Made by a program: the position numbers and the translations under genes. Below, piece after piece: positions 44,713-57,640 of a stretch of 64,000 nt of DNA (positions within the stretch are counted from its first letter, which is position 1; each line of letters opens with the position of its first letter). Source of the stretch: Acytostelium subglobosum LB1 (Eukaryota; Evosea; Eumycetozoa; Acytosteliales; Acytosteliaceae). Under the pieces are notes generated by a model. It did not search any database. It was not told the DNA's origin and was given only the letters and a program-made list of their open reading frames with translations. The stretch spans positions 314,225-378,224 of the forward strand of contig NW_012236506.1 in the NCBI RefSeq assembly GCF_000787575.1, read 5' to 3'.

Positions 44713-46417
44713 TTATTTCTCGATAAGTGGCGCACTGTCTGGCGCCAGTGAACTGATGTTTGGCGACTCTTGAGCAGCAGGATGGCCGGTCTGTCTCTGC
44801 CTGCGTCGGTCAAAGAAGTAGACGACCACGCCGGCGACGGCCAGCATTGAACTGAACACTCCAAACAGGGCGAAGGGGAAGCCGTTCCAACGGTCAAAGT
44901 AGATGCCACCAAGCTTTGATCCAATCAAGATGCCAATGGCGCCACAGAATGAGAAGAAGCCACCGACACTGCCTCGACACTCTTTGGGTGACTCTTGGGC
45001 GACCAGGGCGGTAGACGACACGACCATTCCTGTCTCAGTGCAGCCAATGATGCAGGCACCAACCATGAATGATATGGACAGAGGGTCATTGTTGAATGCC
45101 AACATGTAGTAGCCGATGCAGCCCAGAAGTGCGATGGCCACCATCGCCATAATGCGGTTCAGCTTGTCGCACAGGTAGCCTGCCACGGGTGCAAAGAATA
45201 GTCCGAATGTTTGGGCGATGCCCGTGATCGTTCCAGACTTGGAGAGTGCATCGATCTTGTTGCCTCCATTGTGTGCTAGAGCATATTGATAGATCCAGAG
45301 TGAGAGGAATGTTGTGGCGATGGCCGAGTCTCCGCGGGCAATGAAGCCGCTTGCGTAGGAGAGCGAGAGGATGGGGTTCTTGCCGGCCAAAAGACCCTCC
45401 TTGGCGACGGTCATCACACTGGCACGCTCCTGATGCACCTTGAGGTCCTTGATACGCTGCAGGCCGAACCAGAGGAACGCTGCGCCAAAGAATGCCATGG
45501 CCGACGTCAGACAGTATGTGAGCTGGGCCGACATTGTGATGCCCACATTAGAGTGGCTATCGATAAAGTTGGGGATCTTGAGGAGAACCAGCGAGCCGAG
45601 CACTGCACCGCCACCGGCGCAGAAGCCTAGCAGGCCACTGGACTTGCCGCGGTCCTCAAAGAGGACGTAGTCGCCCAGCACCGCCGACAACATTGATGAG
45701 GCGGCCGCTGCACCAACAGCAAACACCGCGCGGAATATCATCAGCACCCAGATGTGATTGGCGAAAGGGTAGGCGCCCAGGCCCAGACCCATAATCACCA
45801 GTCCAAGTACATAAACGATTCTTCTGCCCATTCGATCACTCATCAGACCCCAAGCATGTGATGTGAGTAGTACCACTATCTCATTGTAGAATGTTAAGTC
45901 GCCACTGACTGAGCCTGGATGTTATGATTGATTGAATGATTGAATGATTGAGGTGTAAGAATGGGTTGGACCATCACTCCCGCCGTCATGTTCACTTCAC
46001 GTAACACTTGCCTTGCTTGTCATCTGGTATGTTTAGTGAGTTTGATAGGATTAGAGGCTGAGCCACATTGATAAAGACAAAGAAACAGATGCTGAGGAAT
46101 GAGGCCACATAGCTAGCCACTATATTCAAGTATGATACACCATGATTGAGTCTATGTAACTTGAGGAAATATCTATATTGTTGTTGTGATTGTTGTGATT
46201 GTTGTGATTGATCATCATGTTGTATATTAATGCTATTACTATTGATGTTGTCGTCATGATGTTGTTGTTGATAGTGATGTGGCTGTTCCAGTACTACACC
46301 ACCTCCAGAGTCAACATAGTCATCATTATAATCTATATTATTGTTATTGTTGTCATTATTGCTGGTGATGATAGCATTTGCTTCAACATCAACATCATCA
46401 TCATCAAAGTTCTTCAT
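44713..46417 (-). CDS. MFS transporter
   Basis: 535 residues; exons 46417-46012 and 45914-44713. An Asp/Asn/Gln-rich cytosolic N-terminus precedes twelve predicted TM helices. Motif A-like SHAWGLMSDRMGRR lies between TM2 and TM3; YLCDKLNR lies in the second half. The only intron that keeps the conserved DKQG-SVSGDLTFYNE reading is GC-AG: exon ...CAAG, donor GCAAGT, acceptor CCAG (45915-46011). The next-best GT donor needs a poor GTGTTA site. Substrate unknown. The C-terminus ends APLIEK. Shares its upstream region with TBC1D7. Confidence 0.78.
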
Positions 46418-46969
46418 CTTTGTTTATGTGTAAGTGTATATATATATTTATAAGTTGATCGATGAGGGCATCGGGCCAATTGGTGAAGTGTAGGCTTGTT
46501 ATTGATTGATTGGTTGATAGAGTAAGTCAGTGATTGATTACAATGAGGTTATTGCTCCCTCTTTCATGCGACACCTATTGATTCGTCTTTTTTGTAAAGG
46601 TCATTTCAACACATATATATTACGCATTGCTTGCAAGCTTTCGATTCGATTCCGAACCACAACTAATGGATAGGACAATCCTGGTTTTTATCTTTGGAAC
46701 AAGCAAACATCGATTTCTTGCTCCAATAATAATAAATTATTATATATATATATATATTATAATAATAATCCAATCATAATTATCTTTACAAATACATACT
46801 CGAGATGTAACCTTTGGTTCACTTCACCACGTTTGATTTATTCTGTCCCATAAATTATGATCATCACCCTCTTTCAACCACAAGATGGCTCATTTCAAAG
46901 TCTTTGGTGATGAACTTGAAAAGGTGGACAAGAAAGTAGTTGAGTTATTAGTATCACTCACAACTAATA
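46418..46969. promoter_or_regulatory. divergent promoter, MFS and TBC1D7 genes
   Basis: Contains an A/T inverted repeat at about 46723-46770 (AATAATAATAAATTATTATA... mirrored by TATAATAATAATCC). A short plus-strand frame opens at 46885 and overlaps the TBC start; it may be a spliced first exon (17 codons to 46935, then a 40-nt GT-AG intron) or an upstream ORF. Confidence 0.4.
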
Positions 46970-48601
46970 ATGAAGAGAGACTTTAGAACAGCATATCTTA
47001 ATACATTGGGTTTTAAAGGTGGCCAACTAAAGACATCGTTAGAGGCAATCTTTGAGCATAGAGTAGTGGACTTGAACAAGTTGAAGAAGATATGCAATCT
47101 ATTCGAGATGCCTTCTCAGTATAGAGGCAGAGTATGGAAGATACTACTAGGTGTGGCATCATCTTATCAAGAGACATCGGACTTTATACATGAACAGAGG
47201 ACCATCGAGTATGAAGACCTCAAGCACGCCGTCTGTCTAGTGCGGCGTGGCAACCTACCAGACAACTTCTTTCAACGATGGTATGATGATGAAGATGATG
47301 ATGTTGTTCGTTGGTGTTGTCGCGTCATACTCACTCACTCATTCATTCAATCAATTGATCAATCAAATAGGAAGGATGTACTGAATGAGTACTCGATCGA
47401 CTCTGATGAACAGGTGGTGTTGGATGCAAGGGACTCAGCAGCAAGCTCATTGGCAATCATATATCATGTCAAGGAGCAATACTTCAACTTTCAAAATGGA
47501 TTGTACTTTATCACAGACGCTGATCAAGGCAACATGTCAAGCTCATCATCTCAACGATCAATGTCACCATCATCAAATGATGGTATGACATCATTCGACA
47601 GCAGCAACAACAACAGCAACTCAAAGGGCACCACCAACAGTAGTAGTATGTCACATACAATGGTTAATCCACCAACAAACACAACATCATCATCAACTTC
47701 CACAACCATTCCCAACAACAACACATTGCCCACACCACTTGTTAAGGAAGACAACAACAATATTGACAATCAGGACATTGATAGAAGGATTGAACAACTA
47801 CTGAGTGAGTACTCTGGATCACAACCAAACAGTTTGGTGGCAACCAGTAGTGGTGGTGGCAGCGGCAAGGATGACTATGGCATGCAGTTTGAAGAGCATC
47901 TCAAAGCAATAGCCGAGGTATTCTGTTATGTATGCGACACCGAGGTCGATGCCTTCTGGTGCTTCAACAGCTTCCTGAACAGATCATTGAAGCAATATGG
48001 ACACAAGGTATGTGATGTTGTGTGGCGTTGCGTGGCGTGGCAGCATTCTAATTCAATCAACCACACTCATGCAGGACATTGGCATATACCATCAGATCAA
48101 CATATTGTCAAGACTGTTAGAGCTGTATGAGAAGAGTCTTTGGGACCACTTCCATCTACACAATGTACACGTCGAGCAGTTCAGCACCAAGTATGTCTGT
48201 CCGCCAGCACACATTCAATCAATCAATCAATCAATCACACATACTAACGATCACTCAAAGATGGTTCAAGACATACTTCACATGCTTCCTACCAACAACA
48301 TATTTGTACAGAGTTTGGGATAGGATCATTGGCGTATCATTGGACTACATGGCCTTTATTGCACTGTCAATATTACAAACAAAGAGACAAGGCATTTTGG
48401 AGAAGACATCTGCCGCAGACATTCTGAACTATACTATGAACCTAAGTGTAAGCATCATCAGCCACCAGCGGCGATTCAGGTTGGATCGTACTCATTCACT
48501 CACCCATTCAATCAATCAAACATTGACACCTTTAGATCAAGGATCTGAACATCGATGCAATCCTGGAGAAATCATTGGAATACTATACCAACTCTGAATA
48601 G
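46970..48601 (+). CDS. tbc1d7: TBC1D7-like TBC-domain protein
   Basis: 438 residues; exons 46970-47280, 47371-48007, 48075-48190, 48261-48447 and 48536-48601. The N-terminus (DFRTAYLNTLGFKGG, then PSQYRGRVWKILLG) aligns by eye with human TBC1D7 (NFRSVYYEKVGFRGV, PSMYRALVWKVLLG). TBC1D7 is the third subunit of the TSC complex, which restrains Rheb and TORC1. The C-terminal half keeps the TBC pattern (FEEHLKAIAEVFCYVCDTEVDAFW split by intron; WFKTYF; YRVWDRII). A long Ser/Asn/Thr-rich insert (about 165-260) interrupts the domain. No IxxDxxR arginine finger is obvious, as in TBC1D7. An alternative start at 46885 through a 40-nt intron would add MAHFKVFGDELEKVDKK. Confidence 0.82.
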
Positions 48602-49574
48602 ATGATGTTGAGTTAGTTGGTGAGCGTGGAGTACACATGGTAGTCAATGACCCCTTCGACAATCATACATCCAGATCAACTCAATACGTTATCAACATGA
48701 CATGACACGAAGCAACACAATCGACACTTCCACATCCTCCAATCAATCAATCATCCAATCACTCAGTCACTCACTCAATCATTCAATCAACTTTAATCAA
48801 TTAATCTAAAGATGAATGAATGGATGGATGGAGAAGAGAACAAAACAGATCATACATCAGATATAGTGGTCCAATGACGCCCATGTTGCTGTCAATCAAT
48901 CATTCTAACATCAGCGTCATCATGCATGTCAACAACAAACAACTAGACCAACATCTTCATCTTCAGATCATTCTTTAAAGCAAGCACATCACTGTTCATC
49001 AGCCAACAGTTGTATATTACCGATGCAACACATACACACAATACGATACCATCCAATCACACAACTTATACATCTCAATCACAAGATTTACGACAACACC
49101 ACACACACACATGTCCATCAATCACACAACTCAACTCATACCCCATTCCCTCCACTCATCAACCACCCCCTCTACGTCCAATCACTTACATTATCGTATA
49201 TATAAATAAGGACACCTTATATATATAGTCACATTATTGCCAGCCAGAGGATACCGATGGACGCGACCAAATACGACGAGCTATCCGGATGTGTCTGCCT
49301 GCCTGCCACACACAAACACACACATACAATCATTCAAGGACGTTCAACTCCGTATCCCTCCCACTCTATAAATGGAGTGAGTAAGAGGTGGAATATCGAA
49401 TCGCAACAGGCAGTTCACAGGTGTCAACATCAACAACCATCAACAACATTGGATAGCAGCCAAGTCACAGCTTAGCAAAGGCCATCATCCATCCACTCAA
49501 TCAATCAATCACTCACTCTCTAATATTGATTGATTGATTGACTCCTTGACTCCTGGATTATTACTCCAACAACA
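48602..49574. other. 970-base intergenic region between plus-strand genes
   Basis: C/A-rich on the plus strand with many CAATCAATC and CACTCACTC blocks (48740-48800), then CACA-rich text. Probably 3' flank and leader. A TTGATTGATTGATTGA block at 49527-49541 has the opposite sense. No gene seen. Confidence 0.4.
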
Positions 49575-52500
49575 ATGTATATAACAAGACAAATATATAA
49601 TATCTTTACATTAATATTATTATCATTATTATTTATTAGTTCCAGCGACTGGATCACACAAGTGACCTCGATATGTCCAGACAACTTAAAATATTATGAA
49701 GATATATCTATGTGCCGGGGACGCGACTCTGGCCTCACAACAATCAAACTCACTCAGGTATGGCATCCACTCAATCAATCAATCACTGGAACTATTCCAC
49801 TCACTCATCTACTCAATCAAACAATTATAGTGTTTATATAGTGGATACTCAGTATATTACATGAGAGGATTGGTAAAGGATAAATATGATAATATATTAT
49901 TGAACTCACTTCAGTTATTATCGAATATCAATCCTTGGAATAATACTTGTCCAACTATTGATGGTACAGTGGGCATGGAATCATCAAGTAATATCGAATT
50001 GAATATTATTGAATATAATTACCTGGCTTATACTCAGTGCCAGGGATCGAAACGACGGAGGATGGGTGCATTCATGACCAATGACACTGACCCCGCTGGC
50101 GTTGTGGATGGCTGCGACTCGTCCTCCACATCACTGTTCGACTCGTCCAGCTATCCATTCGCCGATGTCATCCCGATTGACAAGGCGTGTGTCTCGACCT
50201 TTGCTTGCCGTGGCGCGTCATTCTCATTCCAGGTGCTCATGAACACCGCCTGCAACAATGTCTCATTCAACTGCAAGTACTTCAACGGCGACAAGTCGGA
50301 CAATTACACGTTGGTGTTCAATCAGACGATGGACGTCGGTCCACTGCGAGCTTACTCCTCAAAGTGCACAGTGTTGTGCAAGCATGGATATTGTGATGAT
50401 GTGACCTGCAAATGTGACCAAGGATACAAAGGCAATGATTGTAGTCAATGTGATATAGGATACGAGGCGCCAAGCAATGGATCATCATTGTGTCAAGACA
50501 TTAATGAATGTGTGCGAGACACTTCCATCCAATGCCAAGAGCATTCCACATGTTTCAACACGCCTGGCAGCTATCAATGTCGATGTATAGACGGTTTCGA
50601 GATGAGTGGATCAGATTGCATCGGTAAGTCCCATCATGTACCACCCTTGTGGCCCTTGACTAACACTCAATCAATCATTCAATCAATCAAGATATCAATG
50701 AATGCGAGAAGAATAAGGATATCTGTGGAACCTCATTGTGTGAGAATACTGTAGGATCATATGTATGCCAATGTCGACCAGGCTACACCTACATCTCAAG
50801 TAATAATAGTTGTTTGGATATTGATGAATGTGAGACTGGAACATCAGTATGTGGTGAAGGATTCGTTTGTAAGAATATCGATGGATCATATGCATGTGTA
50901 TGCTCACATGACTCGATGGCCGCAGAATGCCAATCATTCCCTACTGTATCAAGAGTGCAGAGCATTGGACATGGACAAGTGTTGATAGAGGGAACTGGAT
51001 CAAACTTGACAGGATCACCTTACAGCGTATATATTGGAGAGGAGCAATGTACCAATGTTCGATATCCATCAGACATATCCTTACAATGTACATTGCAGCC
51101 AGGCAACTACTTTGATCTACCAGTCCTTTTCAAGATAAACAATGTATCAAAGATTGTTGGAACATTCAAAGGTATAATACCTTGATAATTCAATCAATCA
51201 ATCATCGTACCTAACGTATTCAATCAATCTATTATTTAGGTCCATTCATAGAGTCAGTTATTTCCGCACCAACTGATGGAGGATTGATACAGGTCAATGT
51301 GACTGGACTTGAGGCAACAGATGGAAAGAATATTACTATGGTGATTGGAGAGTATGATTGCAATGTTACAGTGATCAATACAAACTTGGTCGGTTGTCAA
51401 GTTCCTCAAGGATGGGCCACACCACTTTCCATGGTCTTGACATCGAATGGACAGTATTCAACAGGAAACAAACAGTTTGAATACTTGCCTCCATCAATAT
51501 CATTCCTATCAAGTCTCCCGCAAAGAGGTGGTAATCTTACAATTGATGGATCAAGCTTTGGTTCGAATCAATCGAGTATCACAGTTGACATTGGAGGTCA
51601 ACCATGTATCAGTGTCATCATCCTAAAGGATCATCAATCAATCAAATGTATAGCCAGTCCATCCACCAACATCTCTGACCTTGTTTCAGTATCCGTGTCT
51701 GGACGTCCAGTTGCTGATCCAATGATACTACTCTATGAACAAGGTATGTTGTCTTGAGGTACCGCGTGGTCTGTCACAGTGCATACTAACTCATATACAG
51801 AGTACAAGTGTGACAACGAGACATGTAGCAATAATGGATATTGTATATTTGGTGTGTGCAATTGTAATACCAACTGGACTGGTCATTATTGTAATGAGAC
51901 GTATTCCTCATCTGAGGGCGACAACAACAATGGTTGGTTAGTGATACCTTCCAACTCGACTCCAACATCCACCATCACAAGTGATTCAACAACATCCTAC
52001 GAGATCAATATATGTGAGATCAAGGAACTTGGACCAGACTCGGACCAGCCATTCGTCGACTACGATCTCAAGAACTTTAACTGGACCAAGACCAACATGT
52101 CGTCGACCAATCAGTGGAGATACCAGTTAGTGTTGCCAAACTCTGCCGTGCTGGATGTGTACATCACACAGAGTGCAGACGCCAGTCAGTTCACATTTGG
52201 CAATGTCCAGATGTCCACATCGAGGAACTCACTCAAGTACACGATATCGATCACTGACTGGCCATTCGAGTCCAAGTCCAATCATCTAGAGTTGGTGTTC
52301 CAGAGTGAGACATTCGTCAAAGAGGTGCCCGCAGGATGTCAACAACAGCCTTCTATCACAGAGTATGGTACGAACAACAATGGTAGCAACAGTGGCGCCA
52401 ACAGCAAGACCAACAACAATACCTCACCAGAGCTGCTCTGGTTCAAGACGAGCGATGGTATGTCAACCCTCTTTGCCAGGTTCCTGAACAAGGGCATACT

Positions 52501-52903
52501 CGATGGTGTCTGGAAGACTATACGTTTCAGCTCAGTCTCCAACGGCACATCACTATCACCATCAACAACTACATCGTCTTCTTCAACGAGCACAGGACTG
52601 GTAGGCATATCATTGCTCGTACCCTACTTTGCCAAGAACTGTACAGTTGACCCAGACTACACGCTGATAATCAATCCAACCAACGAACAACAACTCAACT
52701 GTAATCCAACATCGAGCATACTTGACAACAGCATCTTCTTGTCGTCGGCCATTGTCATACTGGTGTTCATCGCTGCAGCCGCAATTGGTAGTCTCACCTG
52801 GTATCTCATCAAACAGAAGCAAAGGGCCAGAGGTGAAGAATTCACTGATCAGAACTTTGATGGCGCCTCGCCTCCACCAGGTCCCTCACAGATCAGCTAC
52901 TAG
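49575..52903 (+). CDS. EGF-like and IPT/TIG surface protein, type I membrane
   Basis: 1020 residues; exons 49575-49757, 49831-50623, 50692-51171, 51240-51743 and 51801-52903. Signal peptide (IFTLILLSLLFISSSDW), a Cys-containing N-terminal region, an EGF-like module (CKHGYCDDVTCKCDQGYKG), three calcium-type EGF modules starting DINEC or DIDEC, two IPT/TIG domains (about 440-650), another EGF-like module (CSNNGYCIFGVCNCN), a Ser/Thr-rich ectodomain with many N-glycosylation sites, a TM helix (AIVILVFIAAAAIGSLTWYLI) and a short tail. The plan resembles dictyostelid adhesion and recognition proteins with IPT domains (tgr-like), but the calcium EGF row differs. Introns lie near domain borders. Confidence 0.83.
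49787..49799. repeat. TGGAA-N3-TTCCA palindrome in intron of the EGF/IPT gene
   Basis: Perfect 5-bp arms around CTA, inside the intron at 49758-49830. Confidence 0.6.
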
Positions 52904-53016
52904 TAGTCCATCGATCGAAAGATATACAATATACAGTTTTAGTTCATTTGATTGATTGATTGTTTGTGTTGGGAGTTGGAGGATTGTTGTTGACGTTCGA
53001 TTGAATGATTGAATGA

Positions 53017-54100
53017 TCAATGTATCTTTAGATCATCACTATCGCTTGCGTATTCATCCTTATACTTGTGGAAGAGGTTTGATAGTGCGTCCATGTAGAG
53101 TTGTTGATAGTGATCGACAAGTTCCTTTGATGGGTTGTTGATCTTTGGTACATCGATGGGCTCGCCAACCACAGATACGATACGATGACGATGTGGCAGT
53201 AGACCAAAGTCATAGTTGAATATACCACGTCCATTAAACAATGCTGGTGCAATACCAGTGATCTGCATCACCTTTGTCTGTAGTGATCTAATCCATGAAC
53301 CCTTTGGGTTGTCAACCTGATCGAATATATCATTCTCGCCAAACGCATATACTGGTACCAATGATGCACTGATGATCATTGATTGATTGATTGATTGAGT
53401 GATTGAATGAGTGTGTAAGTAAGATCATCTCATCACATGATCATCAACACAATGCTTACCCATGAGCGAATGCCAACTTTATGAAGCCCTTTCTCTTCTT
53501 GAGCAACAACTCATTGTTGCCTGGATGCGCGTCTAGTGACTCTTCTGCACCACCGACGACGATCAACACTGATTGACCAGGACCAGATTGTAAGATGTTG
53601 TCGCAGCCTGCTCTGCTCACTGATGAGATGCCAAAGCTCATAAGGATGTCTCTGAGGAAGGGGAATTTGAAGTTGGAGGCCAGCGTCAAGGGATGGATGG
53701 TGACGCCAGGGAACTTCTGATCGACGCCGCATGCGTTAGTGGCAAAGTTGCAAAAGACGCCCATGCTGATGATGCCATGGGGATGCGAGCCAAAGATGTA
53801 GTTCTTGTTGGGGTCCAGCTTGGTGCTGGCGATCAGACTGATGGGGAAGTAGTCTCTGAAGTAGTTCCACACGCGGTGATTGCGCACCAGTCCTAGACGG
53901 CGACCGCCATGCTCCCATCTGTCGTCGATGAACAGCATCCAGAAGAGGTAGGGTATGGTGAGGCCCCAGAACAGCGGGATAACCAATGCATAGAATGCAA
54001 ACAGCATGCACATTGGCACGATCATCAAGTAGAACACCACTGCTGTCGTCTCGAGACGTCGATGCAGTGGTACATTAAGGAAGGGTATCCAACGAACCAT
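53017..54100 (-). CDS. dgat2: diacylglycerol O-acyltransferase 2
   Basis: 330 residues; exons 54100-53460 and 53369-edge to 53017 (second exon 53368-53017). Two N-terminal TM helices form the hairpin, then NYFRDYFPI (YFP block), the active-site HPHG in FGSHPHGIISMG, GGAEESLDA, and RKGFIKLAFAHGASLVPVYAFGE, which is nearly the consensus of DGAT2. It makes triacylglycerol from diacylglycerol and acyl-CoA at ER and lipid-droplet surfaces. Length matches the family. The C-terminus is mildly acidic. Confidence 0.95.
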
Positions 54101-54327
54101 GGTTGATTCCTCTATGTTTTCTGCTACTTCTTCTACTTCTTCTTTATCTGTTTAATATATGTTTGATTCTGATCTTTGTTCGTCAAAGTGTGTTGTTCGA
54201 GCTCAATTTCAAAATAATCACAAACAAATAAATCTGGAGAGATAATTTAAATAAAAAATAATATATATATATAAAGTATTTTCATGGTTTATTACAAAGG
54301 GTATAAGATGTATTTAAATATATTGTG

Positions 54328-55836
54328 TTAGATGAGCTTGGGTTTGTCTGTCAACTTGATTAGACTGTGAATTCGATCATTATAACCTGCCAGAATTGGA
54401 TTAATTCCTTTTATAAGATTTTCTTTGGGGAAATATTCTACTCCCAACATTCCAAGATCACTGAAGAGTGCTTGATATTCACCACCTTGTGCAATGGTCA
54501 TTTGGATAATTAGTGAGATATACTTTGGATTGAAACTGAATGGATGGAATAATCTGATGATTGATCGAATGTCAGAGTATCGTCTGTATGATTGAATATT
54601 TCTGGTGACCTCTGGTATTGTTGGAACGTTGATAAATGGTGTTTGGAAATGATTGTCCTCCAACAAGCCCTCCAACACTATGCGATAGAATGTGAAGCTG
54701 TTTGATGCGGCCTCTGATGACAATAGTGAATTGATGAACATTGAATCGCGTCTCTGTTGTTGTGTAATCTTGCTCCAAATGAATCTGATCAGTCTTGATC
54801 CTATCACGCTGACATCAATAGGTTTCGACTTGGTCTGACCGCAAAATCTCAAGACATCAGATGAATTGAAGTGTCCAAGAATTGACTTATCAACTCGCTG
54901 GGTGTGCTCAGTTGTGGAAAGAATGTAGTCGATGGCCTCAATGCATTGGTCGAACGAGTGGTCAAGGATGAGATCCATTGTTTTGGTATGATTGAGAAGA
55001 TGTACCAAACAATCTTGGATGATGGGTGCTATATCAAGTTTGGTCATCTGACGGAGTGATCGTATCACCTCGACAGGTTGTCCAGTCTTGCATGCTGTTA
55101 AGAACACTTCTCGATAGTCTAGCCATGGTGAATATAACATTTCAGCATCACCCAATATTACTGCTTGGAGCATCATACGCTCACTCAATCTATCGTCCCT
55201 TTGATGCTCATGGACCGTCAATAGATTGATAGAGTCTGCAGAGATACCAAGTGGATCCATGTCAAAGATGAGTTGTCCATCACGAACTGTGCGTAGAAGT
55301 AGGTCTTGTGTCCCTGGTTGAAGTTTTTCGAGTGCATTCATCTTGATCGCCTTAAATAGATGTTTGGGATTGTTTCTGAGCACCCTCACCACCAAGTCCT
55401 CGTTGATTGCACCTTGACCAACCACCATGCCCAGTGCAGTGTTCAATGCTCTGCTTGGATCCTCAATGCGAGGTCCAGTGTGATTGAGTGACAGTCCCTC
55501 CAATCGATAGGCTACATCCAATCGTCTGTATTTGATGGCATCAGAGTATATGCTGTCAATGTTGAGATAAAGAAACTCAGATTTTCCAAGTAGCATGTCG
55601 ATCAGCTGAAGCCAATCATTGTCCTGCTCCATATTGATTGTTGTCACACGAAGCTTGCCACCTCGAGTTTGAGGAAGATATAATCTTATGTTGTCTATCA
55701 TGATTACTGCATTCTCCATTCGTCCATGAGAAAGCGCAGTATCCAATAAATAGGCATATATGTTGTCTGAGTTTCTTCCAATTGCCAATTCCTCTAGTTG
55801 AAAGTCAAAGTTGTCTTCGTCATCATCATTATTATA

Positions 55837-55890
<54 letters not shown>

Positions 55891-57496
55891 ATTGTTGTTG
55901 ATATTGATAAAGCTCATGATGTTGTTTATAACATTCAAGGGATATGTATATTTGCCCTTGGACACTGTATCCAGGACTCGTCCGAACTCTATGATATCAT
56001 CAGTCTTAATAATTCCCTCTAAAACATAATTGAATATGTCCTTCAGATCATGAATAGCAGCAAAGTTGGCCACTTTGTAAAGTTGGATTGGGTGTGATGA
56101 TTGGTCCATGGTCAGCAACTCAATGATTTTTGATTGAAGATCTTTGAATATGTGTATGAATCGTGGATCCAATGCATACTCGACGATGACCTTGATGGTG
56201 GATACCTCAGCTGAGCGACGTGATAGCTCTTGGCACAGCTCAATATTACCATGAACTTCCAAAGCAGTGACCATCATGTCGATCAACGTCTTGGATGTAA
56301 GTGGATAGTGTTCCATCAATGTTCGTGTCATGGACAAACTAAAGTTTGAGTTTCGAAACTGATTCGAATCGAACAGATGTTGGAAGCGTGACACAAGTTC
56401 CTCAACTCCATAAGGTGACTCCTGCCAATATGACTTCATCTCTTCCATTATGGTCATGACCAATGAAGTGTTATCGCGTGCCAATGCAATACAATATTCC
56501 TCTCTAATTGTGCCCATAAGTCTAGCGAGAAGAATGAGTGCTTCGAGTTAGTGCACCTCGTTCTCATGCATGAATGAATACCTACAGAGTAATGGGAGGA
56601 CTTTGAAGTGGATCATTGAGAGTGGTATTTGTACTCAAGTCTCTAATTTTCTTCGTATAAATGTATCGTCTAGTTCTTGATATCGCACTTAATAACGTGT
56701 CCCTCTCAGATGAATCATCGGTGTACTTGACCAACTCTGACAGCAGCATGCAGTGGCTGATTGGCCTCATTGTGGGAATGAGGAGAAGTGATGGGAAGCT
56801 AGATGCACTGCACATGTGTGTCTGGGCAATAGTGTGAAGCAATTCCTCCGCGCTAGATATCTGCTGAACTCTCTTTAGCAATTGGATTGAGGCCCTACTG
56901 TAGAAGTAGAAAACAGTGTATTCCTGCATAAACATGGCATTGTCGTCAATGATGGGTGATCCACTATCCTGGAGTTTGTTTAGAAGCTTAGTGTGATGCA
57001 TATAGATGTTGTTGATCACATCTCTCATATGATCAACTTGATCCAAGGTGATTCGATTCGCTATGTTCTCGGTGGTAACACATTGAGGTGCATAACTGTG
57101 GACAATCTTGAATACATCAATAAGGATCTTGAGTTTGATCAAATAGGGCTTCTCCATGGTGATGAATTCATTGATGATTAATCTCTTTTTGTCCTCGTCG
57201 GAGAGTTGTGAGCCTCCAATAAAGTCGAAAGAGGATCTCATATGATCAAACCTATTTGCAAAGTGTTGTTTATACTTCATAACATCACCAACTTGGGCAC
57301 ATTGCCAAAGTGATACAACATCACTCCCTTTGACCGTGTGTTTGTTGAGCAACCATCTCCAACCAGTCTCTGCAGAGTACTCCACATTGTTCCTATTCAA
57401 TATCGTATTCACCCAACCAAACACATTCTCTCTAGTGATCGTATTCCAAACAAGGACTTGCCTCACCAGTGTGTCTATGTCGAACCTCACCTCCAT
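54328..57496 (-). CDS. RhoGEF (DH-like) protein with ankyrin-like C-terminal region and poly-Asn
   Basis: 1034 residues; exons 57496-56586 and 56521-54328 (intron 64 nt, GTAGGT...CTAG, with CACTAAC). Residues about 100-300 look like a DH domain: INEFITMEKPYLIKLKILIDVF (first conserved block, shown in part), and FPSLLLIPTMRPISHCMLLSELVKYT as the third block. No PH domain follows. The remaining 730 residues are helical repeats of irregular length, like the divergent ankyrin-type regions of many dictyostelid proteins, interrupted by about 20 Asn. I infer an exchange factor for a Rho/Rac GTPase, moderate confidence; the Arg/Lys contacts needed for activity are not obvious. Confidence 0.6.
55838..55890 (-). 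repeat. TTG (AAC/CAA) microsatellite coding poly-Asn
   Basis: About 17 uninterrupted TTG units on the plus strand, read as AAC/Asn on the coding strand; extended on both sides by interrupted units. Uninterrupted codons suggest recent length change. Confidence 0.85.
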
Positions 57497-57640
57497 CTCT
57501 ATCTATTATTATCTATTATCTCTTGTATGTTATAATGTACGAATGAATGAATGAATGAATGATTGAATGATGAACAAATGATTGATCACAAACAAATAAA
57601 TATCTTGTGGGTGTCGTCTGCTTTTTTGGGATCACTTGAT

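Noticed and set aside
33403-46417. Metabolic gene cluster (FAR-acyltransferase, MMSDH, MFS)
   Set aside because: The genes serve different pathways, lie on both strands and are separated by unrelated genes; chance neighbours.
48740-48800. Regular CAAT/CACT repeats as a CRISPR-like array
   Set aside because: Four-base simple repeats without spacers, in a eukaryotic genome.
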